A stretch of 22,466 nt of DNA from Candidatus Faecousia faecipullorum (GTDB taxonomy: Bacteria > Bacillota > Clostridia > Oscillospirales > Oscillospiraceae). Of this stretch, positions 14,325 through 21,405 are shown one piece after another. Position 1 is the first letter of the stretch. Every line of letters begins with the position of its first letter. Both the position numbers and the translations under genes were made by a program. The stretch spans positions 1 through 22,466 of the forward strand of contig DVJG01000187.1 of NCBI GenBank assembly GCA_018710805.1, written 5' to 3'. The notes under the pieces are model-generated. The model was not told the origin of the DNA. It saw only the letters and a program-made list of their open reading frames with translations, and ran no database searches.

Positions 14325-15120
14325 GGGTTTCTCCTGAGGGGAGCTCCGCCGAGGCCTGGGGGAAGTTGAAATTCCGCAGGGCGCTGGGGGACACGCCAAA
14401 GTAGTTTTTGAAGTGGATATAGAAATTGTTCAGCTGGACATAGCCCACCATGCCTGCAATGGCGGAGATTTTCTCCTGACTGCTGACAATGAGGCGTTTT
14501 GCCTCCAGCATCCGGTAAGCCATGAGATATTCGGAAAATTTGATGCCCGTATCCTTGAGGAACACCCTTCCGATATACTTACTGCTCATATTCAGGTTCT
14601 CGGCTATGGAGATCAGGGTCTGAGGCGAGCGGTAGTTGCTGCGGACCACCAGAATAATCTTATTAGTGATTTTGGAGAGGCTGGAATAGGCAACCCCCAG
14701 CACCGGGTCAACCTCGTCGTCCTCGGAGGCGCTTCCGGACTTGTCTTTGGGGCAGCAGGCCAGATTCCTTTCCAGGAAGGCCCGCATCTCCCGGCTTTGC
14801 AGAGGACGCAGGAGAAAATCCTGGGCGCCGGAACGCATGGATTCCCGGATGAGGTCCGGATCGTTGTCGTCCGAGAGCATACAGTAAGCAGCTTTCAGCC
14901 CGATGGAGCGCAGATGCTCCACCAGCTCCCATCCCTGATGGTTTCCCAGCCGGACATTTACCAGAACCACATGGGGATTTAAGTCCATGGCCTTGTCCAC
15001 GGCCTCCACGTAGGAGGTGGCTGTGATGACGGAGGAGATGCCATAGACGCCCCAGCGCAGAAGGGCCTTGGTGGCTTCGCACTGTTCCATGGTTTCGTCC
15101 ACAATAAGCAGCCGATACAT
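14308..15120 (-). CDS. YesN-like response regulator with degenerate receiver and AraC-type DNA-binding domain
   Basis: 270 residues from the ATG at 15120, with AGGGG six bases upstream; a longer frame to 15276 runs back into the GH2 gene and is not needed. A receiver fold spans about 2-120 and two AraC-type helix-turn-helix motifs span about 160-255 (LISIAENLNMSSKYIGRVFL and ISAIAGMVGYVQLNNFYIHF). The phosphorylation site appears lost: where receivers have Asp before the beta3 loop this protein has Asn55 (VVLVNVRLGN), and the conserved Lys is Arg105 (DFLLRPLQ). The acidic pair is Asp8-Glu9, and Ser83 is kept. It probably works without phosphorylation, perhaps sensing a ligand or another protein. 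No kinase gene is adjacent. It is co-transcribed with mannose-use genes and likely controls them or the importer; targets are unknown. Confidence 0.88.
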   Translation of the reverse strand: MYRLLIVDETMEQCEATKALLRWGVYGISSVITATSYVEAVDKAMDLNPHVVLVNVRLGNHQGWELVEHLRSIGLKAAYCMLSDDNDPDLIRESMRSGAQDFLLRPLQSREMRAFLERNLACCPKDKSGSASEDDEVDPVLGVAYSSLSKITNKIILVVRSNYRSPQTLISIAENLNMSSKYIGRVFLKDTGIKFSEYLMAYRMLEAKRLIVSSQEKISAIAGMVGYVQLNNFYIHFKNYFGVSPSALRNFNFPQASAELPSGETHERPI

Positions 15121-15160
15121 TTTTATCCCCTGCCTTTCCTTAGCTGAGAATCGGGTGCGT

Positions 15161-15191
15161 GTCCGGCGGCGGATGGGTTCCGCCGCCGGAC
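15161..15191 (-). other. Strong intercistronic hairpin between GH2 and the regulator gene
   Basis: A perfect 13-bp GC-rich stem (GTCCGGCGGCGGA at 15161-15173 with 15179-15191, loop TGGGT) sits in the 82-bp gap between the GH2 stop and the regulator start. No T-run follows on the minus strand, so it looks like an mRNA-stabilising or attenuating structure rather than a full terminator. Confidence 0.65.
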
Positions 15192-15202
15192 GTGTAGGTG
15201 CT

Positions 15203-17596
15203 TCAGCGAATGTCATAAACGGTTTTGATGAGGAGGTTTTCTTCCAGCTCCCGGGCACTGTGTTGGGTTCTGGCAACCACCCGGTAGGGCTCCCGGTCCG
15301 TCAGACAGAAGAAGTTGTCGGAGAGGACGCAGTCGAAGTCCTTGAAATCCAGATAGACGCCCTTTGTAAAGGCGCTGCCCTGCAGCGTAATCTCAACACC
15401 GCCGGGAACGTCCCGGAAGGAGGCGGTAATCTGGGGCTTGATCCAGGAGAAGTGCTTGCTCGGCACCATAAGCTCCGCCTGACGCATGACCTCATTGCCT
15501 TCTTCGTCCCAGAGCACGGCGGCAAAATAGCTGTCGTAGATGTCCGTGGTTTTGACCTTGTAGACAAGCACGTCCTCGGAGGTCAGGGCTTCCACGTTAA
15601 CGGTGCAGGATTTTTCCTCCACCACGGTCATGTCGGCCTTGCAGAGAGTCAGCCGAAGGGTGCCGCGGAAATCCTTCCTGGTTTCGTTGGCCACATTCAC
15701 TGTGAGACGGCCGTTTTCCAGGAACAGACCCATGGCCACAGGGGCGTAGAACTTCTTTGCAGCGTAGTGCAGGGCTTTGTAGCGGCCGAAGCAGTCCACA
15801 CTGGACCAGGAGGCCACAGGCCAGCAGTCGTTGAACTGCCAGTAGGTGGAGCCCATGCAGTAGCCCCGCTGGCGGCGGAAGTGCTCCACGCCGTACTTGA
15901 TGGCCTCAGCCTGCAGCAGCTGAGAGGCATAGACCAGATTTTCAAAGGAGCTGGGGTAGAGATAGTTGTCGGAGAGGTACCGCAGAATCTTGCCGTTGCC
16001 GCCTTTGCACTTCTGGTGGTTCTCCATGACCCGGGAGAAGCAGTTCATATCCTTCTCCTCGCAGAAGGTGCGGATGGTTTTCATGGAGGGGAAGCTCTCA
16101 AAGCCGTACTCGGAGCAGAAGCGGAAGCTGTGCTCCCGGTAGGCGGTGAAGGGTACGCCGCCGTGCCAGACCTCCCAGTAGTGGGTGTCGCCCTTGGCGG
16201 GGTTGCTGGGGTCGTCGAAGCCGCCGCCGGAGGAGGGGCTGGAAGGCCAGTAGAAGGTGTCGGGTGCGTACTTGTCGCAGAGCTCCGGCAGAATGTGGCC
16301 ATAAAGCCGGGTGTAGTCGTCCCGGACCAGCTGGTTGTTTCTTGCGCCCCAGTCCAGAACGCCGGCTTCCATTTCGTTGTTGCCGGCCAGCAGACCAAGG
16401 CTCGGGTGGTGGTGGAGACGCTTTAAGTTGCAGGCAGCCTCCTGGGTGAATTCCTCTGCCATTTCGCTGGTCAGGTAGATGTTGGCGCAGGCCACCATGA
16501 AGTCCTGCCAGACCAGAATTCCGTACTGGTCGCAGAGGTCAAAGAAATCATCGTCGGGGTAGTATCCGCCGCCCCAGACCCGAAGGGTGTTGAAGTTGGC
16601 GTCCAGAGCCTGCCGGATCAGGTCTTCCCACCGCTTGCGGGTGACCCGGCTGAGAAGGTTGTCCATGGGAATCAGGTTTGCACCCATGGAGAAGATTTTC
16701 ACGCCGTTGATTACGAAGCAGAATTCGCTTCCCTTCCCGTCGGGGTCCTTGGCGGTGCTGACGGTGAGGGTCCGCAGGCCGATGCGCTTGCGGCAGGTGT
16801 CGATGAGCACGCCGTCCTTAATGAGCTCCACGGTGAGGTCGTACAGAGGCTGCTCACCGTAGCCCCGGACCCACCAGAGCTTGGGGTTTTCCACGGTGAT
16901 TTCGCCGGAGCCATCTTCCAGACGGACGCGCTTGCCGTCCAGGGTGGCGTAAATTTCGCAGCCGTCCTGGTGCATTGTGGTAACGTCCAGGGCCACGGTG
17001 ACCTTGCCGTCCTCGTGATACTGCCGGACAGCCACATGGTCCAGACGGTCAAAATCGTAGGCGTTCAGCTCGGCGCTGCGGAAAATGCCCATGTCGGGCA
17101 GGGTGGGGCCCCAGTCCCAGCCGGACTGATACATGGCCTTTCGCAGATGGGCTGCACCGGGGAGGGTGTCGCCGTCGTTCATGTAGACGTAGTGCCGGGC
17201 CTGCTTCTGGGCGAAGAACTTCCGGGGGGACTTAAACTCCAGCCGCAGGACGTTTTCGCCGGGGTGCAGCCGATCTTTTACCTCAAAGCAGTATTCCCGG
17301 TGCATATTCTGCACCTTGGCCAGAAGCTTGCCGTTGAGGAAAATATGGCAGATGGTGTCAAGACCGTGGAAAACCAGCTCCACATAGTCCCGGGAAAGCA
17401 GGGCCTCATCGGCGGAAAGAACCGTTTCGAAGGCGCAGTCCTTTTCCGACAGATACTGAAGCTCCCGCTCGTTGAGGCCATAGAAGGGGTCGGGAATCTT
17501 GCCGTGGTCATAGAGCACGCTGTACAGGGTGCAGGGAGCCTGGCAGGAAAGGGGTTCCCAGCCCTCATAGTGCATGACCCAATTGGAAATGTTCAT
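15203..17596 (-). CDS. GH2 beta-mannosidase, cytoplasmic
   Basis: 797 residues. The start has AAGGAG six bases upstream. It is a retaining GH2 enzyme of the beta-mannosidase branch: sugar-binding jelly roll (about 1-180, with QSGWDWGPTLPDMG at 157-170), immunoglobulin-like domain (about 185-280), then the TIM barrel with WGGGYYPDDDFFDLCDQYGI (341-360). The acid/base is Glu408 in AGNNEMEAG and the nucleophile Glu496 in FCSEYGFES. WDWGP is a typical beta-mannosidase signature. No signal peptide is seen. It would hydrolyse terminal beta-mannosides such as Man-beta-1,4-GlcNAc from N-glycan cores or manno-oligosaccharides. It lies 15 bp downstream of the aldose-epimerase gene in the same operon as the isomerase and sugar kinase, which fits release of mannose feeding that route. 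Confidence 0.94.
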   Translation of the reverse strand: MNISNWVMHYEGWEPLSCQAPCTLYSVLYDHGKIPDPFYGLNERELQYLSEKDCAFETVLSADEALLSRDYVELVFHGLDTICHIFLNGKLLAKVQNMHREYCFEVKDRLHPGENVLRLEFKSPRKFFAQKQARHYVYMNDGDTLPGAAHLRKAMYQSGWDWGPTLPDMGIFRSAELNAYDFDRLDHVAVRQYHEDGKVTVALDVTTMHQDGCEIYATLDGKRVRLEDGSGEITVENPKLWWVRGYGEQPLYDLTVELIKDGVLIDTCRKRIGLRTLTVSTAKDPDGKGSEFCFVINGVKIFSMGANLIPMDNLLSRVTRKRWEDLIRQALDANFNTLRVWGGGYYPDDDFFDLCDQYGILVWQDFMVACANIYLTSEMAEEFTQEAACNLKRLHHHPSLGLLAGNNEMEAGVLDWGARNNQLVRDDYTRLYGHILPELCDKYAPDTFYWPSSPSSGGGFDDPSNPAKGDTHYWEVWHGGVPFTAYREHSFRFCSEYGFESFPSMKTIRTFCEEKDMNCFSRVMENHQKCKGGNGKILRYLSDNYLYPSSFENLVYASQLLQAEAIKYGVEHFRRQRGYCMGSTYWQFNDCWPVASWSSVDCFGRYKALHYAAKKFYAPVAMGLFLENGRLTVNVANETRKDFRGTLRLTLCKADMTVVEEKSCTVNVEALTSEDVLVYKVKTTDIYDSYFAAVLWDEEGNEVMRQAELMVPSKHFSWIKPQITASFRDVPGGVEITLQGSAFTKGVYLDFKDFDCVLSDNFFCLTDREPYRVVARTQHSARELEENLLIKTVYDIR

Positions 17597-17611
17597 AGGG
17601 TACTCCTTATT

Positions 17612-18493
17612 TTAGAGGCCGTGGACCTGAATGGACCAGAGATTCCGGTAGACGGAACCGGGCTGGAGGGAAATGAGGTCCTTCTGGGTTTCAAAGACGG
17701 CAATCTGGTCCTTGTGAGAGGGCAGGGAACACCAGGGCTCGATGCAGACGTAGGGCGCATCGGTTCTGGGCCAATGCCACAGACCCAGATAGGCCATCTG
17801 GGGGAAGGTGACGGTAACGCCGTGGGCTTCGCCCGGGCACTCCAAAGTCACCTGCCGTGCCATGTCCCGCAGAACAATGGCGTCATCGTCGAAGAGGTGG
17901 TGCCCCAGAGGCAGGGTGTCGCCGTTTTCCAGGGGGAAGGGCACGTCCTGGTCGTTTAGGAAGCAGTCCTCGGTGAAGCCCACCCGCTTGGGGGCGCAGG
18001 CCTCGCCAAAGCGCAGGCGGTAATCTTCAAAGGACTTGCCCGGAACCAAGGGCACGTTGAAGCCGGGATGTCCGCCGAGACCAAAGTACATGACCTTTTC
18101 GTCCCGGTTTTCCACCTCAAAGGTGACGTTCAGGGTGTCCCCTTCCAAGGCGTAGCCAATGCGGAAGGAGAAGTCTCTGGGATAGGCGGCCTTGGTGTCC
18201 TCGCTGGAGGTCAGCTCCAGAACCATGGCCGTATCGCTTTTTTCCGCCAGGGAAAAACGGCGGTAGGGGGCCAGACCATGGATGTCCATGTGGTGCTTTT
18301 CCCCGTCCAGATAGTAGGCCCCTTCCGTCAGACGGGCCACATAGGGAAAGAGATTCAGCGCCCGGTCGGACCAGTATTTGGGGTCCCCTTGCCAGAGGTA
18401 TTCCGTGCCGTCGGCGCCCAGAATGGACTGGAGCTGAGCGCCATCCTCTGCGGCGGTGACGGTGAGAAATTCATTGGAAATGGAATGGTTCAT
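17612..18493 (-). CDS. Aldose 1-epimerase-like protein (GalM/LacX family mutarotase)
   Basis: 293 residues. Its ATG overlaps the stop of the upstream kinase gene (ATGA, 18490-18493), so translation is probably coupled; an AAGGATGG stretch inside the kinase gene serves as ribosome binding site. The beta-sandwich fold of galactose mutarotases is indicated by His72 in DIHGLAPYR, His142 in GLGGHPGFN, and the N-terminal ISNEFLTVTAAEDGAQLQSI. These enzymes interconvert alpha and beta anomers of free sugars; the LacX-type branch has loosely known substrates. In this operon it would speed anomer exchange of mannose released by GH38 (alpha) and GH2 (beta) before isomerisation. That substrate is inferred from context. 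Confidence 0.9.
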   Translation of the reverse strand: MNHSISNEFLTVTAAEDGAQLQSILGADGTEYLWQGDPKYWSDRALNLFPYVARLTEGAYYLDGEKHHMDIHGLAPYRRFSLAEKSDTAMVLELTSSEDTKAAYPRDFSFRIGYALEGDTLNVTFEVENRDEKVMYFGLGGHPGFNVPLVPGKSFEDYRLRFGEACAPKRVGFTEDCFLNDQDVPFPLENGDTLPLGHHLFDDDAIVLRDMARQVTLECPGEAHGVTVTFPQMAYLGLWHWPRTDAPYVCIEPWCSLPSHKDQIAVFETQKDLISLQPGSVYRNLWSIQVHGL

Positions 18494-19449
18494 TGTTTTT
18501 CCATCCTTTTGAGCACTTCTTCGTATTCGGGCACGCTGGAAATGCCGCCGCTTCTGGTGGTGGAGAGACCTGCACTGGTGCAGGCGAAGGTCACCACGTC
18601 ACGAAGCTGGGCCTCGTTCAGCGCTTCGGGGGAAACGCCATACTGCAGCAGCTTCCACACGGCGCTGCCGCCGAAGATGTCGCCGGCTCCGGTGGTGTCC
18701 TTCACCTGGATGTCCCGGAGGCTGGGCACCTGTCCGGAGGCCACGGGGTTCTTGAAGTAGCAGCCGTCGGCGCCGCAGGTCACGAACACCAGCTTCACGC
18801 CCAGGTTCTTGAGGATGTAGTCGGCGCCTTCCTCAACACCCAGACCGAAGAGGAACTCCACCTCTTCGTCGCTGATCTTCACCACGTCGGCCTGCTGCAG
18901 GCCCCAGATAAGCTGCTTTTTGGCCTCTTCCAGGTCCCGCCACAGGGGCTTTCTCAGGTTGGGATCGTAGGTGATGAGCTTCCCGGCCTTTTTCGCATAG
19001 GCCACGGCCTTCTGGGTGGTGGTCCGGGCGGGCTCGTCGGTGAGAGACAGGGTGCCGAAGTGGAACACCTTGGCCTCGTCGATGAGGGACAGGTCCAGCT
19101 CGTCAAAGTTCAGGCAGGTGTCGGCACCGGGCTTCCGGGAGAAGGAGAACTCCCGGTCACCGTGCTCGTCGAAGGTGACAAAGGCCAGGGTGGTGAACAC
19201 ATCGTCGGCGCAGACCAAGCCCCGGGTCTCGATACCTGCTTTCTGCAGGGTTCCCGTGAGCATTTTGCCGAAGGCGTCGGTGCCCACCTTGCCCAGCAGG
19301 GCGGTTTTTGCGCCGAATTTGGTCAGCGCCGCCAGGAAGTTGGCGGGAGCGCCGCCGGGATGGGCGGCCATGGTGGGATAGCCGTCGGAATCGGTATTCA
19401 GGCAGGCGAAGTCAATCAGCAGTTCGCCCAGAGCAACAACATCCATCAT
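18490..19449 (-). CDS. PfkB family carbohydrate kinase, probable fructokinase
   Basis: 319 residues from the ATG at 19449 (GAGG five bases upstream); the adjacent ATG at 19446 is equally possible. The PfkB/ribokinase fold is clear: HPGGAPANFLAALTKFG (30-46) is the first signature, and DTTGAGDIFGG (251-261) carries the anion hole and catalytic base Asp257. The GGAPAN motif and overall resemblance point to fructokinase (ATP + fructose to fructose-6-phosphate). It lies 7 bp after the isomerase gene, which would supply fructose from mannose, and its last bases overlap the epimerase gene. Other sugars of the family (ribose, KDG, tagatose-6-P) cannot be excluded from sequence, but the operon context favours fructose. 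Confidence 0.92.
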   Translation of the reverse strand: MMDVVALGELLIDFACLNTDSDGYPTMAAHPGGAPANFLAALTKFGAKTALLGKVGTDAFGKMLTGTLQKAGIETRGLVCADDVFTTLAFVTFDEHGDREFSFSRKPGADTCLNFDELDLSLIDEAKVFHFGTLSLTDEPARTTTQKAVAYAKKAGKLITYDPNLRKPLWRDLEEAKKQLIWGLQQADVVKISDEEVEFLFGLGVEEGADYILKNLGVKLVFVTCGADGCYFKNPVASGQVPSLRDIQVKDTTGAGDIFGGSAVWKLLQYGVSPEALNEAQLRDVVTFACTSAGLSTTRSGGISSVPEYEEVLKRMEKQ

Positions 19450-19456
19450 GATTTCC

Positions 19457-20143
19457 TCACTTTGCGGCGGGGTACTCGTTGCACAGCAGACGATAGGGCT
19501 CCTCGTCCTCCTCAATGGCGGGGAAGCGGCCCACAGGGGGGTTGAAGCGGTTGTCGGTGTTGTCGTCGTTGCACTGGCTCACTTCACCCAGAAGCACGTT
19601 GCCGGTGCCGGGTTCCACCTCAAAATCGTGGTACATGTACTGCTGGATGTGGATGCTCTCGCCGGGGGTCAGACGGATCTGGGTGCCGGCGGGGACGGTG
19701 TAGGTCCGGCCATCGGTGTGGACGGTGACGTCGGTCTCGTAGTTGATGGACTCGTCGGGGTTGGAGTTATAGACACGGATCAGGACGTTTCCGCCGCCGC
19801 GGTTGATGATGTCCTCGGTCTTGTACCAGTGGAAGTGGTTGGGGGAATACTGGCCCTCTTTCAGATACAGCAGCTTCTCGGCGTAGACCTTGGGGTACTT
19901 GTCCTGCATTTTCTGGTTGCCGTTGCGGATGGTGATGAGGGAGAAGCCCATCTTGTCAAAGTCGCCCATGCCGTAGTCGGTGATGTCCCAGCCCAGCATG
20001 CAGTCCCGGACTTCGTCGTACTCGTGGCCGATGTTCTGCCACTGCTCAGGGGTGAAGTGGCAGAAGGGGGGCAGGTAGCACTTGTACTCGGCGCACATGG
20101 CTTCCAGCTCTTTCAGTGCTTTGTTGATTTCGGACCGTTTCAT
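19457..20143 (-). CDS. D-lyxose/D-mannose isomerase family sugar isomerase (cupin)
   Basis: 228 residues. The start has AAAGGAG eight bases upstream. It matches the cupin-fold D-lyxose ketol-isomerase family (EC 5.3.1.15), several members of which also convert D-mannose to D-fructose. Metal-binding residues are visible as His103, His105 and Glu110 in PNHFHWYKTED, with a further His in IHIQQYMYHDFEV (165 or 172). It is the first gene of the operon, just before a fructokinase-like gene and upstream of beta-mannosidase, so mannose isomerisation to fructose is the most sensible role. This would replace the usual mannose-6-phosphate route. Lyxose as true substrate remains possible. Confidence 0.9.
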   Translation of the reverse strand: MKRSEINKALKELEAMCAEYKCYLPPFCHFTPEQWQNIGHEYDEVRDCMLGWDITDYGMGDFDKMGFSLITIRNGNQKMQDKYPKVYAEKLLYLKEGQYSPNHFHWYKTEDIINRGGGNVLIRVYNSNPDESINYETDVTVHTDGRTYTVPAGTQIRLTPGESIHIQQYMYHDFEVEPGTGNVLLGEVSQCNDDNTDNRFNPPVGRFPAIEEDEEPYRLLCNEYPAAK

Positions 20144-20170
20144 TGGGAATAACTCCTTTCAGTATTTCAA

Positions 20171-20200
20171 ATTGGATGGTTAATGTGCCGATTGGATACT
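20171..20200. promoter_or_regulatory. Direct repeats ATTGGAT spaced 20 bp, candidate regulator site
   Basis: ATTGGATGGT (20171-20180) and ATTGGATACT (20191-20200) share ATTGGAT and are offset by exactly 20 bp, about two helical turns. They lie at and just downstream of the isomerase operon transcription start. AraC-family proteins bind such tandem half-sites, and an AraC-type gene lies next door. Binding is inferred. Confidence 0.4.
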
Positions 20201-20203
20201 ATT

Positions 20204-20232
20204 ATTATAATGGTTCCGGAGAAAAAAGCAAA
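20204..20232 (-). promoter_or_regulatory. Promoter of the isomerase-kinase-epimerase-GH2 operon
   Basis: On the minus strand a perfect TATAAT (20209-20204) sits 17 bp after TTTGCT (20232-20227), a weak -35, suggesting need for an activator. The -10 lies within ATTATAATAATAG, the same 13-mer found at the importer promoter (4120-4132). Confidence 0.6.
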
Positions 20233-20253
20233 TCCCAATCTTTCGGGAAAATA

Positions 20254-20282
20254 TTGCAATCTTGCGAATTCTGTGGTATGCT
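20254..20282 (+). promoter_or_regulatory. Probable promoter of the AraC regulator gene
   Basis: TTGCAA (20254-20259), a 17-bp spacer, then TGG-TATGCT (20277-20282) with an extended TGn. It would give a leader of about 160 bases before the AraC start. Confidence 0.45.
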
Positions 20283-20450
20283 TTTTGAAGAGAAGGGCCG
20301 GAGCGGCCCAAAAAGACTCCCTGGATGCCTCCCTCGGGTCCTGAAAGAAGGGATGCAAATCTCTGGAACCACCGGGTGGAACCAGGGGTCTAAGGGGCGG
20401 CGCTTTTGCGGAAACCGTCCTGGAAACCCCGGAATTTTGGAGAAGATTTT

Positions 20451-21311
20451 ATGCAATGTGTCTATTTTAACAGCCAGCTTCCCAATGGGTTTGAGGAACA
20501 ATTTGTATTTTCTGCACAAATGCCCTACACCATCAACATCAAGGAATTCCCGGAGGAGGACATTGTGCCCCTCCATTATGCGGACACCTTGGAGATTCTT
20601 CTGTGTGATGAATTATGTGGTGAAATTGTGATTGACAACCAGCGCTTTGAACTGGGAGGCCAGCAGATGTTTGTCGTTCCTCCTTATACGGTCCATTCCA
20701 ATGCCATCCAGCCGGGAAGCGGCAGTATGTATGTCATCAAGGTCTGCTTCCAGGAGATGGAACGGTATTTGAATGTGCCCAATCTTCTGGCCCTGCAAGG
20801 GTGCAGCCTGGGGGAGCTGGGGTACGTCTGCCCGGAATTTGAAAAGGCCATGGACATTGTGGACGGCCTCATCTACCACGACGGGGCGCTTTTGGAGTGT
20901 ATTCCCTATATTTTGAATCTGTTTCTCATTTTGTCCCGGCACAGAGAGCCGGAGCGCACCAGCCCTGCCAATGCCCGGTTCAAGGGCAGCTCTTTGCAGG
21001 AGGTAATCCGCTGGACCCATGAGAACTACGGAAGAAAAGTGACCATCGACGAAGCGGCGGCCATGGCGGGGTACAGTAAGTACCATTTCTGTGCCCGGTT
21101 CAAGGAGATGACGGGCATGACCTACATGAACTATCTCAACAGCGTCCGCATTTCCTATGCCTGCCTGTTTCTGCGAAACGGCGAGGCGGTCCAGGACGTG
21201 AGCCGCAGCTGCGGGTTTGAAAATGTGTCCCACTTCATCCAGCTGTTTAAACGCGCCCGGCATATGACCCCTTACCAGTACGCCACCCAGCAGAAGCGCT
21301 TTCCCCAGTGA
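20451..21311 (+). CDS. AraC family transcriptional regulator with N-terminal cupin domain
   Basis: 286 residues from the ATG at 20451 (GGAG upstream); an upstream frame start at 20406 lacks a good site. The N-terminal ~110 residues form a cupin-like ligand-binding part (LHYADTLEILLCDEL, then QQMFVVPPYTVHSNAIQPGS). The C-terminal ~100 residues carry two helix-turn-helix motifs: VTIDEAAAMAGYSKYHFCAR and VQDVSRSCGFENVSHFIQLF, followed by TPYQY. This is the usual plan of AraC-type regulators of sugar genes. It is divergent from the mannose operon and next to tandem repeats in that promoter, so it is the likely sensor and activator of the operon, perhaps responding to mannose or a manno-oligosaccharide. 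The ligand is unknown. Confidence 0.92.
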   Translation: MQCVYFNSQLPNGFEEQFVFSAQMPYTINIKEFPEEDIVPLHYADTLEILLCDELCGEIVIDNQRFELGGQQMFVVPPYTVHSNAIQPGSGSMYVIKVCFQEMERYLNVPNLLALQGCSLGELGYVCPEFEKAMDIVDGLIYHDGALLECIPYILNLFLILSRHREPERTSPANARFKGSSLQEVIRWTHENYGRKVTIDEAAAMAGYSKYHFCARFKEMTGMTYMNYLNSVRISYACLFLRNGEAVQDVSRSCGFENVSHFIQLFKRARHMTPYQYATQQKRFPQ

Positions 21312-21339
21312 CTTTGGGAGGTAAAATTTTCCCGGACCC

Positions 21340-21368
21340 TTGCAAGTGAGGACAGGGCGTGATATACT
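21340..21368 (+). promoter_or_regulatory. Promoter of galE
   Basis: TTGCAA (21340-21345), 17-bp spacer, TATACT (21363-21368) preceded by TGA (extended -10). It gives a leader of about 30 bases with an AGGAGG-type site, so galE can be expressed apart from the AraC gene. Confidence 0.7.
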
Positions 21369-21405
21369 AAACGGGAAGAAAAACAAACCACAGGAGGATC
21401 AATAT

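Larger units (their letters stand above)
20144..20450. promoter_or_regulatory. Divergent control region between the isomerase operon and the AraC regulator
   Basis: 307 bp with no gene. It holds the isomerase promoter (20204-20232, minus), direct repeats ATTGGAT at 20171 and 20191, the AraC promoter (20254-20282, plus), a short GGGCCG-GAG-CGGCCC hairpin (20295-20309), and a structured leader (20359-20389) upstream of the AraC gene. Confidence 0.6.

Noticed and set aside
15121..15276. Longer start for the response regulator at 15276
   Set aside because: It would extend into the GH2 coding region and through the GC hairpin; the receiver domain begins exactly at MYRLLIVDE (15120).
20359..20400. 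Resemblance of GGGTGGAACC to the T-box core
   Set aside because: There is no Stem I, specifier loop or antiterminator/terminator pair, and an AraC regulator is not a usual T-box target. The match is explained by the TGGAACCA repeats.
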